Assembly (NCBI GenBank): GCA_036362985.1
Contig: JAYGXS010000009.1
Coordinates: 21,207,159 to 21,271,158 of the forward strand
Reading direction: 5' to 3'
Length of the DNA: 64,000 bases
DNA from: Ligula intestinalis
Lineage: Eukaryota > Platyhelminthes > Cestoda > Diphyllobothriidea > Diphyllobothriidae
In this document: positions 41,985 to 54,511 of the stretch, piece after piece
How the letters are laid out: every line of letters begins with the position of its first letter
How positions within the stretch are numbered: the stretch's first letter is position 1
Notes under the pieces: model-generated
What the model was told of the DNA's origin: nothing
Database searches by the model: none
What the model saw: the letters and a program-made list of their open reading frames with translations, nothing else
Translations under genes and position numbers: made by a program

Positions 41985-43065
41985 TCGGGTAAACGAACAA
42001 AGAACGAAGACAGGCTATTACTCAATGGGTAATTTACCATCAAAAGACCTCGCAACGTAAAAACCCGAAAAACTACAATACTCAAAAGGCAGAAAAATAC
42101 ATATTAACGCCGCCTGTTCTCCTCATTAAAAGCAACTAAGGGTTTTGTGGACCGCTGGTCCATATTCATATTCACTAGAGTTGCAAATATTCAAGTGCGT
42201 AACGCGCGAAGGAGAAATTGCTACAAGCTTTTTCTGTTTGTTTTTCCTGAATAACATATTAAGTCGAAAATAGTTACAGGCCTTGTCAGCTAAATTGTAT
42301 GTGTAAGCGTTTGTTTCATGTTTTAGGTAGTTCGTCTGGTGAACGAGAGCGAAAAATATTTTCTTTACTTTTATATCACACTATGCTATTTCTGATAAGA
42401 CCAGACTCGTTGAAGCCTACAGCAGACAGCTGACATTCAGTAATGTGGGCTCTTGGCTCAACTTCTGCGTTGTTTAAACCTATCAATAACCAATTTTGTT
42501 TCAACAAAATATAACACACAATCATATTTTCGGTTTTGACGCGTGCCAGCAACTGTCTTGCTAAACACACTCCACAGCTCAATTCTCTCCTCACCTGCCG
42601 CTGTTTATTTTGCCCTTCAACGACACCTCTCTGACGATCATTCTCGGGCTCAGGAGAATCCAACAACAATTTGCAAGCAATAATTTCCTCAATTTGCACA
42701 AGCACGGCCCAATTAACTTGGATCCTGATCTTCGCGGAGTTATCTTTTGGCAACTCCACAGCTTGACTACTGTCGGCTAGGACCGTGAAGGATCTAAGTG
42801 AGTTGTATTATTTCTAATCTTCATCGTCATCTTCATATACCGGTTTTGACAATTTTTCCTTTAGAATAGTCTTGTAAATCACTTACTAGGAGTGAGAATA
42901 CCTTAGAAAGTTTTCCATTGCGTATTTTCCAAGACGTTTTGTATATTTTTAGTGATATAGCCTCTACAAATTTGGTGAACCCATTTCTATTACCATCCAC
43001 GTCTTATTATTTATTCCATTCACCTGTTTTTCCCGTTTGACTCTGCCGTTCATACGTTTTTCAAC
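41985..43065. other. JIP3/4 upstream region, unrecognised open frame
   Basis: It should hold the promoter and 5' UTR of the JIP3/4-like gene; I see no clear core promoter motif. A 127-codon minus-strand frame (42759-42376) has a good donor (cggcag|gtgagg, near 42597) but is not recognised. It could be an upstream exon. Confidence 0.35.
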
Positions 43066-44036
43066 ATGGGCGACGAATACCACCAATTTTACGATTGCGA
43101 CGAAGATGATGCTGGTTCTAACAACTCGTGCATACCGCCTGATCAGGATGAGCCTCAGGCTTTTCAGATATCCATTAAGCTTCCCCGTACGAATTGCGTG
43201 ACCCGATGGTCTGGTTCAAACAGATCGAGAGTATTTTGGCCTCACGTCAAATTACTGGCGAGCGTACGCGTTACGTATACATAGTGCAGTACTTACCGTT
43301 TGATATCGCTTTCGCCGTTCAGGATCTTCTTGATCCTATCCCCAAAGTCAGGCTCTACTCTACCTTAAGAAAGGCTATTCATGAGCGTGCGGCACAATCT
43401 GCCGACAGCAAGCTTCGCCAACTCCTCAAAAAAGTGGAGCTCAGTGATCGAACGCTTTCTGCCCTTATGCGACACATGCGTCACCTGCTTGCTGGTCACA
43501 CCTTAGATGATCCTATTTTCCGTCGCATTTGGATGAATAAATTACCCTATCCAATGCAACACGTGCTCACCCTGCTTGACTATGATGTTCCACTGACCAA
43601 AATTGCGGCTTACGCAGACCGCATCCATCAATGTTACCCCGGTACTATTTCGTACGCTGTAAATAAAGCCTCGAGCTCAGTACCTCAGCATGCCGTCTCC
43701 CATGTTTCGGCCTCACGATCCGACCGTAAACCTGACAACCATACACAGCGAAAGTTGACTAAATCGCTTGATACCTCATCCCCGCGGTCTACTTCACCCT
43801 CTCAACCGATTCGAGACTTTATAGACAACAGAGATGACGACCTGCAGGATCTTAAAGATACTGTCAGGTTATTGTGCTCTCAAGTGAGCACGATGTGTTC
43901 CACACTCAACCGGCTTCAAACCAGTCGTCCCTCTGTATGCCGCAATCGTTCTGAATCAAAAGAGCGTGCCGACGACAAGGTCTGCTGGTACCACCGAACA
44001 TTCGGCCCGGATGCTATTAAATGCGTCCTGCCTTGA
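43066..44036 (+). pseudogene. Gypsy Gag
   Basis: The start at 43066 (MGDEYHQFYD) runs to a frameshift near 43190, after which the second frame (from 43194, about 280 residues) carries the capsid: DPMVWFKQIESILASRQITG, RTRYVYIVQYLPFDIAFAVQ, LSALMRHMRHLLAG and MNKLPYPMQHVL. Near the end is a zinc-binding-like CWYHRTFGPDAIKC (CX3HX9C), a form typical of flatworm Gypsy Gag rather than the usual CX2CX4HX4C. Gag would build the particle around element RNA. Confidence 0.8.
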
Positions 44037-44083
44037 TCTTATGCTAGACGTTCACGTTCGGGAAACGGCGCCGTCAGCCAGTA

Positions 44084-44370
44084 ATGGCGACGACTGTTGC
44101 TGGTCACTCGCGATACAGTCCCCTGTTTTACGTGACCGACAAGTCCACAGGGTTCCGTTTCTTGATCGATACAGGCGCAGAGGTTAACGCTTTACCACCC
44201 CCTCGTCGTCATCATCTCCAGCCATCGCAGTTTACACTGCAGGCTGCGAAAAACAATTCTATCGCCACGTTCGGTCAACGGTCCGTGACTTTAGACCTTG
44301 GGCTTCGTCACCGCTTCCAATGGGTCTTCATCCAGGCCGACTTCCAGTCGCCTATCATTGGAGCGGACAG
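44084..44370 (+). pseudogene. Gypsy aspartic protease
   Basis: Reads SPLFYVTDKSTGFRFLIDTG then AEVNALPP. DTGAE is the catalytic motif of retropepsins (usually DTGAxxS). It continues through FTLQAAKNNSIATFGQRSV to the flap-distal IIGAD motif at about 44355-44370, where the sequence breaks off into RNase H. Confidence 0.85.
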
Positions 44371-44371
44371 T

Positions 44372-44741
44372 TGCAGCCGCCAGTCTTCTTCTCCCAGAAG
44401 CTTCAGCCTGCGCAGACTCACTATAGTACTTTCTCGCGGAACTTCTCGCCATTTACCTAGCCATCCGACATTTTCGCCACCTGCTGGAAGGGAGAGATTT
44501 CCAGGTCTACACGGATCACAAACCTCTCACTTACGCCCTCAAAGCTAAGCCAGATCGATATTCGCCACGTGAAGTACGTCACCTTGACAACATCTCTCAA
44601 TTCACCTCAGACATACGCTATGTCCGCGGTAATGAGAATGTCATTGCTGATGCCTTGCCCCGTCCAGAGGTCAACGCTCTTATCACCACGTTAGACCTGG
44701 CGAAGCTTGCGGAATCGCAGGCGCTTGATGACTCCATCATT
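44372..44741 (+). pseudogene. Gypsy RNase H
   Basis: The plus strand reads YSTFSRELLAIYLAIRHFRH, then LLEGRDFQVYTDHKPLTYAL and QFTSDIRYVRGNENVIADAL, ending at a TAA at about 44741. ELLAIYLAIRHFR and TDHKPL carry the E and D active-site residues of the RNase H fold; VIADALPR is the conserved C-terminal end. It is in a different frame from the protease. Confidence 0.85.
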
Positions 44742-44744
44742 TAA

Positions 44745-45835
44745 ATGCTTGCGTCTTCTGTGCTTCAGCTGCGTGATGCTCCCCTCCCCGCGGCACCAGG
44801 CTCTATCGTGTGTGATTTTTCTACAGGTACTTTTCGTCCTGTAGTACCCCAATCCTACCGGAAGGTTGTTCTCGACCACTTCCACTCGCTATCCCACCCC
44901 GGTGTTCAAGCCGGCCGCAAACTCATCGCAGCCCGTTTCGTCTGGCCATAGATGAACACCGACATTGCTACCTGGACCAGGCAGTGCTTAGCCTGTCAAA
45001 AGAACAAGGTCGAACGACACACCATTTCACCTCCCAGCACGTTCGCGGTTCCCGACGCCCGTTTTCAACACGTCCACATGGATTTAGTCTGACCGTTACC
45101 CCCATCTCGCGGTTTCACGCACATTCTGACCGCTGTTGATCGTTTCACACGATGGCCCATCGCCTTTCCAATCTCAGATACCTCGGCAGAGAATATTGCC
45201 ATTGTTTTCCTTACGCACTGGATAGCCAACTTCGGTGTTCAATTTAAACTCACCACTGACCGCGAAAGTCAGTTTACATCTGCACTCTTCCGTGAGTTCA
45301 CCACACTGCTCGGGTGCTCGCATATCAACACCACTGCCTATCACCCAGCATCAAAAGGCCTCGTGGAACGCCTTCACCGCCAGTTGAAGTCCGCGCTGAT
45401 GTCTCAACCTGCCCCGCAACAAACTGCCGTTCGTCTTCCTGGTCATTCGCTCGGCTGTTAAGGAAGACATTCAATGCACTGCCACCGATCTCGTTTACGG
45501 CACATCCCTCCGTTTACCTGGTGAGCTCGTGCAGTCTTCCCCCGTCAACCCTGACGCTACGAACCACTTCGTACAACAGCTGCAGCAACGCATGGCCGCA
45601 CTGCGCCCAACCCCCACATGCGCGACACCTCGACGCGTTTTCGTGCACGATGACTTGCACACAACCCCATTCGTGGTTGTCCGGCACGACCCAGTTCGCA
45701 GGCTCCTTTGCCCACCATACGATGGTCCCTTTAAAGTGCTTTAACGGAAGAACAAATATTTCGGCATCCAAAAGTCTGATACTACTGAAACGATCTCCAT
45801 CGACAGACTGAAGCCGGCCTACGTTGAATGCACGA
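44745..45835 (+). pseudogene. Gypsy integrase
   Basis: An HHCC zinc finger (HFHSLSHPGVQAGRKLIAAR ... CLACQKNK) is followed by the DDE core. D lies in HMDLV (then a stop where glycine is usual), D in TTDRESQFTSALFRE, and E in YHPASKGLVERLHRQLK; all three catalytic residues remain. A frameshift follows at about 45415. The C-terminal region reads DLVYGTSLRLPGEL, then YDGPFKVL with a stop, then ETISIDRLKPAYVE. At least three stops and one frameshift break it. Confidence 0.85.
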
Positions 45836-46224
45836 CACCATCACTGGGTCCGTCCACTTATATATATGTATATTTTAAGGGTAACAGACAAGAAATGCCC
45901 TTGAGGACCCTATTAATGTAACGCAAACAAGATTATTCTTACAGTTAATGTGCAGTCGGGGGGAGCACATATGATATCATAACAGAATTTCGAGTGAATT
46001 TTCACGGAAAAGAATGAAAACGGTCTAAAGCCAGAAAAATTGTTCACAGTGCTGGCAGTAGGATCATTGGTGGCGGATCTGAGGAGGAGATTAACAGCTG
46101 AAGAAAGTAATATGACTCTCCTAACGAAACAAATAATATAGGAGACTACCATATTACTCTGGAAGCAGCCAATACTTATGACGGCTGTGGCACAGTAGGA
46201 TTTGTAAATTCGTGCCCAAAACAA
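45836..46224. other. short LINE 3' UTR-like piece, otherwise nothing
   Basis: 45860-45915 (aagaaatgcccttgaggacc, ctattaatg) resembles 5620-5660 in the 3' part of the CR1-like LINE. The rest is not recognised. Confidence 0.35.
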
Positions 46225-46975
46225 CTAGATACTGCGGAGTGTCGCCGACTAAAGTGTCTGTATACCAACGTTCAGAATATATTCTCGAAGTTAGATTTAC
46301 TTCGAATACAGGTAGCTGATGTGGCCTCTGCTCTTATAGCAAGGACATAAACATGGCTGCCACAAAACGTCAGTGATATCGATGATGCGCTATCCGGATA
46401 CCAATTATTTAGACAAGATCGTGTGGACTTCCAGGGTGGAGGAGTTGCTATGTATCGAAAGAGTGACTTAAATGTGTGCGAGAGGACTGAAAGGATAACT
46501 GATGATATGGAGGCTATTTGGTTAACAATTAAGGCACGGGGGTCGCAGCCGCTGGAAGCCGTGACTGCCTACCGACCACCGCGGACAGAAGCTGATGCAG
46601 ATGCGTGTTTACTGGAGTGCATAAAGGAGATAGGTAGTCGACCTGATGTTGAATTAAATGCACCCAACATCAGTTTGCATGATTAGCGGGTGAATTACTC
46701 TAGAAACACTTCAAATCACAATCTTCTAAAAACGACAATTAAGGCTCTTCTCACGCAACACGTCCTCGTTCCAGCTAGATCACCTGGAGGGCAAAAGGCT
46801 AGTTTAGACCTTGTCTCCTCCAAGCATACTGACCGTACAGACGAGGTATGCTGCCAACCTCCATTTGGTCTAAATAATTACGTTGTACTTTCGCGGTATT
46901 ATGGTCTCTGTTCGGTACCTCATATAATGGACGAACAAAGACTGAATATATGGCGAAAAAAGACTTCTCTCAAAT
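46225..46975 (+). pseudogene. LINE endonuclease (EEP) fragment, plus strand
   Basis: Reads LKCLYTNVQNIFSKLDLLRI (N-terminal EEP motif), YQLFRQDRVDFQGGGVAMYR, LEAVTAYRPPRTEADADACL and, near the end, LDLVSSKH. It is most like the endonuclease of the LINE at 54138-53239. Stops lie at about 46348 and 46684. The conserved GDFNAP is changed to ELNAP. It is cut at 46975 by the 3' end of the next LINE, on the opposite strand. Confidence 0.75.
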
Positions 46976-47691
46976 AATAATAATAAGGTTTATTTGTAAA
47001 GCACATCTTTGGCGCCGTCAAAAACCCCGGAAGGCAGGAAAAAACCTAACCCAAACCCCTTATTTCGCAGTGACTATTGCATTTGTTTTGGTCTTTTGCT
47101 AGGTCAATAGTGTGCGAAATAAGGGTTTTTTTAAGTAAAAAACCTGACTTCTAAGGTACAATAGTAGAAAACATGAAATAAAATAACTTTACATTGTACG
47201 TGTTACGGTTTTATAGTAAGAATATTTGGGGTCTGAAAAAACTGTTATGTCCTTTAACTGAGGTGGAGTTAGGCACGGTCAGTGTGAAGGCGAAACATGA
47301 TCAGCTGAGGACATCGCATCTTCCGTAGGTATGGGTCTGCTCGATACGGAGATTACAAACATTGTCCATTGGCAGGAGTTTGATAATTAGATGGGGCGTT
47401 GCAGATGTCTGAGGTGGATCGAGACAGCTGGAAGCTGATTGCGAAGCACCATCGTCATTCAAGTGCATCGGCAAAAGACACTTGGCCTTTCGTCTGTCGA
47501 ATATCTAAGTGAGATTGAGATTTACATGATTAACATTTATGCTACTGATACATTATAAGAGGAAACAATATATATTTTAGTATAGTTGTGGCGAAAATTA
47601 TTTTCTTTCATAATAATTTATCATAAACATTAAGATGTTAGTCGAAGAATATTGAATTCAATAAGTTGTTCTTGAATTTTGTTTTTTTATT

Positions 47692-50600
47692 TTAAAGGAC
47701 TGAAAATTGAAGCAAGGCACAATTTTCAGCGAAACCTGCGGGAACTCCCCTGAACCGATAGATACCTCTTGGTGCGAATTGCATGTCAAAGAACTGGTCT
47801 GCAAAGTGTCCTATTTTGTTCAGAAATATCTGCGTCATTTCATTCGAGAAGAACAGCTTGGTCATTTTTCTAAATTCGGCTAAACTGTGGCTTTTGCGAA
47901 TATCGTTGGGTAGGGCATTCCATATGATCGCATATCTTATGGTGTAGAAATTTGATCGCTGGGCCGCCCTAGCTTTAGCGTTATGAATTGTACGCTGGTT
48001 GTTTCTAGTGGGACGGGAACCGTTTTGGTTTGTTAACATATTATTGCTAGGATGTTATGATTATGTGTCACTTTAAATAGGAAAGTTAAACCATTTTGGA
48101 GTCGCCTTTGCCAGAGGGGTTTAAGACCATATCTATTGTACATTATTGTATAGGAGTTTCGGGAGTCATCGCGTTTACACAGAATCTGGTAAGCCTTCTC
48201 TGGATTCTTTCTAGTTTCTGTCTGTCATCTGATGACATGGTACCGAAAAATATTGAGCAGTACTCTAGAATAGGTAAAACGTACATTTTGTAAAGTTTAG
48301 TCTTAAGTGTAATTGATGTGAAATTTTTACTTATGAAGCCACATAGTCGATTGGCTTTTGGTGCAATTTGTTTAACATGTGGGGTTAAGTCAAGAGTATT
48401 AGAATAGCTAAGACCTAAATCTTTTAAAGATGTAAGCTCTTTTATTTCTTGATCGCTAAAAATTATGGGGGGAAGTTTTAGTGGTCCAAAAATCATGAGA
48501 TGACATTTTGTTGGTGAAAACGGCATTTGCCACTGAACACTCCAGTCGTTTAGTTTTTGAAGGTCTAATTCAATTGTTCTATGCAAACTTTTTATCGAAG
48601 GTTTGTTATAGGCACATGCGAGTTTTAAGTCATCTGCATATAAAAATGTTTAAGCAGATGTTGATATCGTGGATAACTCATGAATGTAAATGAGAAATAA
48701 GAGGGGACCTAGGATAGTGCCTTGAAAAACACCACTGCTTATATGAGCTGGTTCTGATACTATATTTCGAAGTTCTACTACTATGGAATCGGTTTTCAAA
48801 ATAGGATTTGAGAAATTCAAGGAGGGGGGGGGGGTGCATCCCGTGACTCACTAGCTTCACGATCAGTCTTTTATGGGGAACTTTGTCAAAGGCTTTTTTT
48901 AGATCACAGTAAATTGTTGCTACCGTGTTCCCATCATCTCGATTTCTGGAGACGAATTCCAAGAAAGTGAGATGGCAGGACTGACATGACTTTTTAGGTA
49001 AAAAGGCATGTTGAGAGGGATGTTTGAGATTTACATTCGTCAGATGGTCAAAATTTGGTTATAAATTATTTTTTCTAAGATTTTTGCTAAAGCCGATGTT
49101 CGGTGAACACCACGATAATTTTGGGCATTGGACCGATTTCCGTTTTTGTAAATTGGGGTGATACATGATTTTTTCCATATTTTTGGATAAGTACCATTTG
49201 ACTGCAGTAACGAGCCAAGGTTAGACAGAAGTATTGGGGCATATGTCATATGTCTCAGTATGCAAGGAGGGATTCTATCCGTTCCATATGATGTGGAATT
49301 GAACAGTTGGCGGATAGCTGTCTCTACAGTTTCTTCGTTAAACAATATCTCTTTTAATACTAGTGCCGTCATTTCTGTTTGTTGGGTTATTGGTTCTTCC
49401 TCGACTGAATAGTTGGTTGAGAAATACTCGTTAAAAAGATGTGCTATTTGGCTGTCATTTGTTATTACTATTCCTTGGTCATCAAGCATGATTTGGGGGC
49501 CTTGTTTTTGATGATTATTTATTGGTTTCCGGACGATTTTGGCTGTCCCTTCTGGGGACTCGATTGCCCGATGTTCTGCTGCTATTGTCTTATTTGTTTT
49601 GGGCTAACTCGTGAATCTATGTAATGCGCCTGAGCGTAGATAGATAACTAATATATGGGTCGTGGAGTTGTTTTTTGAGTTTTTTTAGCCGTTTGGAAAG
49701 GAAGTTTGGGATAAGTGATTTCTTACATGGAGATCTCTCGTCAATTAGGGTATCTCGAATTCAATTAAGGGTGGCACATAATATGTTAACAGCTTCTAGA
49801 GGGGATGTTGTTAGGAGGAAAGAGCTCCAATCCAATGACCTCATGTAGTTATTCATAGATTCAATGTCAAGATTTTTGGGGTTTATAGAAGTATAACTAT
49901 GATCAGGTCTTATTTAAATGTTAAGAGGGAGCACTGCTATTATTTTTTTATGATCACTATCAAAGGTTAAGCTGTCGTAGTGCGTATATAAGGGCCAGAT
50001 ATCATTGGTTAGAATAACATCGAGTATATTGTTTCCTCTGGTTGGTTTGTTTATTATTTGCGTCCAGTTATAAAAGACAATTGATGATAATAATTCAGCA
50101 TGTCTGGATGGGGCTGATAGTTCTGTCCAGTTTATTTCTGGACGGTTTAAGTCTCCTGCAATTATCTTATATTCGGTTTGGATATTCGATATAATATCTA
50201 GTAGATTTGTAAGACCAGTGTCATCATTACTATATTAAGGAGGGGTGTACCAGCATCCAATTAAAATACTTCTAAGGGACTCGGATGTTATTATCGCGAA
50301 GCATGCTGTGCCATTGGAAGTCTCCTGTAGAACATCAAAGCCAGTCTGTTCTATGGTAGGTCTAAAGTAAATCATACAGCCTCCTCCTCATTTATTAGCA
50401 CGGTCCTGTCTATAGAAGATTTAGTTTGCTATCAAAGTGAAGCATTGGACGTTGATTCGTTTACCCATGTTTCTGTTAAAAAGACTTTATCGGGATTGCA
50501 TGTATCAATAAAAGTCCTTAGTCGTGGACCATTGTTTACTATTGATCTAGCATTAATAAGAGCAACACTTATGGTGTCGGATACAAAAGCTGGAATCTGT

Positions 50601-50992
50601 TGTGAAAAAATGGATTCCTATTACTTGTTTGATTGTGTTGAGGGCTCATGTGCGGAAATTATGTGATTAGTGGAGAATATGGTGGTGTTGGACTATTTGT
50701 GGCGAATTGTGCATTATTTGGAAAAATTGGTTATGATAGTGATGGAATTCGATGGCATTGTGTAACTATCGGAGGGTATGGTGTTCTGCGAGGTGGGATT
50801 TGAGTGTGTGTTATATTGAAAGGGTTGGGTGTGTGGTGGTCGTCTTGTGTATGGGCTAGGATACATGGGTTTAGAGAAGGGGTTAGGTGTCATTTGAGGG
50901 TGTGCATTTAAATACGGATATTCGTTTTGATATGCAATTCTGTTTGGGAATGGCGGTCTTTTTTGGGTTGTTGGGGGGAAATAATCTAACAC
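47692..50992 (-). pseudogene. LINE ORF2 (endonuclease and RT), copy A
   Basis: The endonuclease at 50420-49890 reads YKIIAGDLNRPEINWTELSA and NKPTRGNNILDVILTNDIWP, with a stop after WYTPP. RT: YGTDRIPPCILRHM, ITPIYKNGNRSNAQNYRGVH, IYCDLKKAFDKVPHKRLIVK, then a catalytic YADDLKLA at about 48645-48622. The thumb follows: MPFSPTKCHLMIFGPLKL, LKDLGLSYSNTLDLTPHVKQ. The C-terminal part reads AIIWNALPNDIRKSHSLAEF. A run of 9 G at 48825-48833 coincides with a frame break. It carries several frameshifts, but the active site is kept. Confidence 0.8.
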
Positions 50993-51254
50993 TGGTTTAC
51001 TACTTTGGTTCGTGAGTTAGGACTGGTATTGCTATTTGTAGACATGTCTAGACTTGTGCTGCTATTTATCAGTATATCGTGATTAGATCCGGGATAAGTG
51101 TCGTTCATGTCTAATGTGGTTGTACTATTTTGGGGTCTTTTTTTTGAACCTTATTGTTTTCCTCAATTGCTTCGGCAGGTTTATTATTTGCTTTCTGGTT
51201 GTCATTATTATAATTAGAAGAAGTCGCTCTCAAGTCACCTAAGCTGATGCTACG

Positions 51255-51887
51255 TTAATATTGTTCGTTTTCCTTCCTAGAAGAGGAGGAACTCGTTAAT
51301 TGTTCCTCTGAAGTAGCATTTTGTGGAGTGTTTCCGTTCTCTGCGACTATATGTGGCTGAATTTGTTTACGCCCTTTGTCTTTGTAAAAAACTTGTCTGC
51401 GCTGCATCGGGGTCAAGTCAGGGCCTATATATGCTTGAAAACTCCGGAAACTCCTATTTATTTCAGAGTTTTGTAGTAGCATTTGAGCTTTAGCGTGAGT
51501 AGAAGAAGTAAGCAAAATCGGTTTGTTTTTACTTCGCGAATTTAGTCTTTTGATAGACACTATGCGTATACTTATCCCACATTGTTAAAAAACGTTTTGG
51601 ATTGCTACCATTGGATTACTCGTTTGAGGAAAGTTGCGGAAGATTATATTACAGCTACGTTTTGATCTATCTGAAACTTCTGATGATATTAAATGCACCA
51701 CAGACTCAATCTGAGGTATATTCGTGAGGTTGCTTTCAAATGAATTTGAATCCAGAAGTGAATTAAGAATCTTAAATGCAGGTTCATACTTTTCAATAAA
51801 GTTCGTTAGATTTAAGTTGGCTGACAGATCGAAGGATTGATCGAAGACAACTTTCGCGTCAGTCATTGTTTCTAATAAAATTTTCAA
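51255..51887 (-). pseudogene. LINE ORF1 protein, copy A
   Basis: The first part (51887-51585) ends with SDRSKRSCNIIFRNFP, and the second (51560-51255) has YIGPDLTPMQRRQVFYKDKG. The 'R..N.I..N.P' and 'DLTP.QR' pair marks the RRM-like ORF1 protein of CR1/jockey elements, an RNA-binding chaperone. A frameshift and short non-coding break separate the halves. The 62610-61706 ORF1 has the same two motifs. Confidence 0.75.
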
Positions 51888-51915
51888 GTAAAGGATGTTT
51901 TAATGCTAAATATAT

Positions 51916-52015
51916 NNNNNNNNNNNNNNNNNNNNNNNNNNNNNNNNNNNNNNNNNNNNNNNNNNNNNNNNNNNNNNNNNNNNNNNNNNNNNNNNNNNNN
52001 NNNNNNNNNNNNNNN
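51916..52015. other. assembly gap (100 N)
   Basis: Exactly 100 N. The left side is the 5' part of LINE copy A and the right side is the RT thumb of a different LINE, so either an insertion boundary or a misjoin could be hidden here. Confidence 1.
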
Positions 52016-54511
52016 CACTGAGTAGATGGTTTAAGTGAGGAATTTATTAGAACACCGAGATCCTTTTGTTCGTTCACATTTGAAAGCGGGTGCCCATCGA
52101 GGAGGTATTGGAAGGAATCGTTCTCCTCATCAGTCCTTCTAGTACGGAGTCTTAAAACCACACACTTACTAATGTTGAAGTTTAAAAGCCAACGAGCAGA
52201 CTAGCAGCTAAGTCGATTGAGACTCTCTTGAAGCGCTTTCCTATCGGCGTCAGACCTGATGGCTCTCCAGAGTTTGACGTCGTCGGCAAACATGATAGCG
52301 CTGCAACCCAGGTCGTTGACACAGTCGTTGATATAGATAAGTAAGAGCAGGGGCCCTAAGACAGAGCCTTGGGGGACGCCACTCAGAAAAGATGGAGGGT
52401 TTGACTTTGAGTCACCGATGCACACAGTTTGCGATCGCCCTGTGAGAAAATCTGTGATCCATGCCAGCAGGTTTCCTCTTATGCCAATTTCTGACAATTT
52501 ATACATTAACGCTTATGTGGGACGCTGTCGAATGCCTTCTTGAAGTCCGTATAGATGACGTCAACCTTACCATCTTCATCTAGTGCGCGAGTCCACTGCT
52601 CAGTGGAAAGGAGAAGGCTGGAAAGGCAAGAATGGTTCTTTCTGAAGCCGTGTTGGAGCCCTGACAGTAGGTTGTTCTCCTCCAAGAACTCCATTGTCGT
52701 CTTCTTAATTATCGTTTCCATCACCTTACAGCAAATGCAAGTTAGGCTGACGGGCCGGTAATTGTTGACCTTCGTTCGGGCTCCGCCCTTGTATATCGGG
52801 TAAATATTTGCCATTTTCCATTCAGATGGCAGTTTTCCTAGTTCAAATGAAGAACGAAAGATATGTGCTAGGGGCTCTGAGAGTTCGCTTGCCAATTCTT
52901 TCAAGAACTTGGCTGGTATATTGTCTGGACCGGATGACTTTGCTTCTTTGAGGCTCTGCAGCTCCCTCTAAACTGCAGATGTCGGAAATAGTAGAGAATG
53001 AAGTGCCGGACCGGCGTTTGCAACAGCACTGTTGGCATTATCAAAATGAAGCTCAGTTTCCCTAGTGAATACCGAGGCAAAGAACTGGCTACAATACTTG
53101 GCTTTCTTGTCATTCTCAACGACTTCTCCGCCATCATCATTCTTAAGTATTGCGACAGGATCCTTGTTTTTGAATCTACTCTTAATATAGCGGAATTGAA
53201 TTTTGGGCTTTTCTTCGGCCTGTTGGAGGATTCTTGATTCATAGTTTTTCCTGGCCTGGCGAATTGATTTTTTTTACTGAATTTCTTTGGCGTCGGAATT
53301 CCTCGAGGTGTACTGGCGACCCAGTTTTCCTGAATAAATTCCATTTCCTATTCTTCTTCTTCAGTTGCCTGTTAAGGTCTCTCGTCAACCAGGCAGGACG
53401 GCTAGTCGTCTTGTGTACCTTGACCGGACAAAAGCGCTTAAGCAGATCTAATGCAACCCTCTTGAGTGGTCTCCAATCCTCCTCCGGATCCCCCTTGAGT
53501 AGGCAGTCCCAATTCACAGTCGATAGTGCATTCTTCATTGAATTGAAATCTGCCTTCCATATGTTTGGCTGGTCCTCCGTTTTCCTCAGCCGTTGAGTAT
53601 GGAGTGAGTTATCACACATAAGCGTCGTATGGTCACTCTTACCGAGCAGAGCACTTGAATGCACTTCATCTATGTAGGACGAATCCTTCGTGAAAATGAG
53701 ATCCAAACAAGTAGCCCGCTGGTTTTCTCGAAATCTGGTTATGCCCTTAACGTTCTGAACTAGAGACAGGTCAAGCGTGAGATCCATTAATTTGGAACTA
53801 AAGGAAGTTGACGCCGCCTCAACTGTCAGGTTGTTCCATTCAATTGCAGGGGCGTTGAAGTCACCAACGATGAGAACCTGCTGGTGGCTAGCAGCTTCTT
53901 TTACCAGACCAAGGAGTGAGTCGTCGGCTCCGCTCAGAATGTTTGGTGGCCGGTAAACGGCCAGGAATTCAAGGTTCTGTGAATTCGCCTTCTTGATCTT
54001 TAACGAGACGGACTCATACTCCAGGGCTAGAGTGTGTTCTCTTTCTACAACAGATATTTCAGTTCTGACATACACGACAACCCCACCTCCTTGTCGGTTT
54101 TGGCGGTCTTTGCGGAAAAGCTGGTATGCTGGAATCAAAATCTCCGAATCCGCGATTTCTGCTTTTAGTCATGTTTCCATTATGGCAACTACATCAGGTT
54201 TCCGCTCCAAAAGTACTGCCTTGAGTTTGCCAATTTTTGAGGGAAGACTTTGGGCATTAGTGGTGAAGAAAGCTCAATTTAGACTTATTCACCACTTTAT
54301 GCAGGCGGTTGCCTCTTGTGTGAGATTGCATGCAGGGAGCTGTCGGTGCTGATGAAGACGGACTGTTGTCCATCCCGACTAGGCTGCTAATGTTATCGGC
54401 TTTCTCCAGAGGAGTGAACTCGGGACATGGACGATCTCCCCGTTCAGAATTCGAAGATTGCTCTCGCCGAGTTCGCATCTTCTGTGGAGTTCTACTTTTA
54501 GCAATCTCCAT
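52016..54511 (-). pseudogene. LINE ORF2 (endonuclease and RT), copy C
   Basis: It starts at 54511 (MEIAKSRTPQKMRTRREQSS). Endonuclease: NAQSLPSKIGKLKAVLLERK, a stop where tryptophan is expected (MET*LKAE, about 54165), then YQLFRKDRQNRQGGGVVVYV, LEFLAVYRPPNILSGADDSL, VLIVGDFNAPAIEW and SDHTTLMC. RT after a frameshift near 53260: SGPDNIPAKFLKELASELSE, RPVSLTCICCKVMETIIKKT, YTDFKKAFDSVPHKR, a frameshift at 52506, SGVPQGSVLGPLLLLIYIND, and a catalytic FADDVKLW. One more stop lies near 52970. There are few lesions and the catalytic residues are kept, so it is young but dead. Confidence 0.85.

Larger units (their letters stand above)
43066..45835 (+). mobile_element. Ty3/Gypsy retroelement without RT and without LTRs
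   Basis: In order: Gag (43066-44036), protease (44084-44370), RNase H (44372-44741) and integrase (44745-45835). The reverse transcriptase that belongs between protease and RNase H is absent: the two are joined at about 44370. No terminal repeat is shared between 42780-43065 and 45840-46220. The sequence resembles Gypsy elements of other flatworms in its WYHR-type nucleocapsid motif. It is a fossil and cannot move on its own. Confidence 0.85.
46976..51890 (-). mobile_element. CR1/jockey-group LINE, copy A, near full length
   Basis: In minus-strand order: ORF1 (51887-51255, two frames), a Pro-rich N-terminal ORF2 part (50992-50714), endonuclease (about 50420-49890), RT (49489-48143) and C-terminus (48039-47692). 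A 3' UTR follows, ending in a taatta-type microsatellite (on plus, 'aataataataataaggttta' at 46975). The 3' 1.75 kb is closely similar to the nested copy at 59639-61437. The 5' end runs into the N gap. Confidence 0.85.

Noticed and set aside
42376..42759. Upstream exon or separate gene
   Set aside because: No recognisable protein; only a plausible donor. Left as an unrecognised frame.
42780..46220. LTRs of the Gypsy element
   Set aside because: I found no matching terminal repeats on the two sides by eye.
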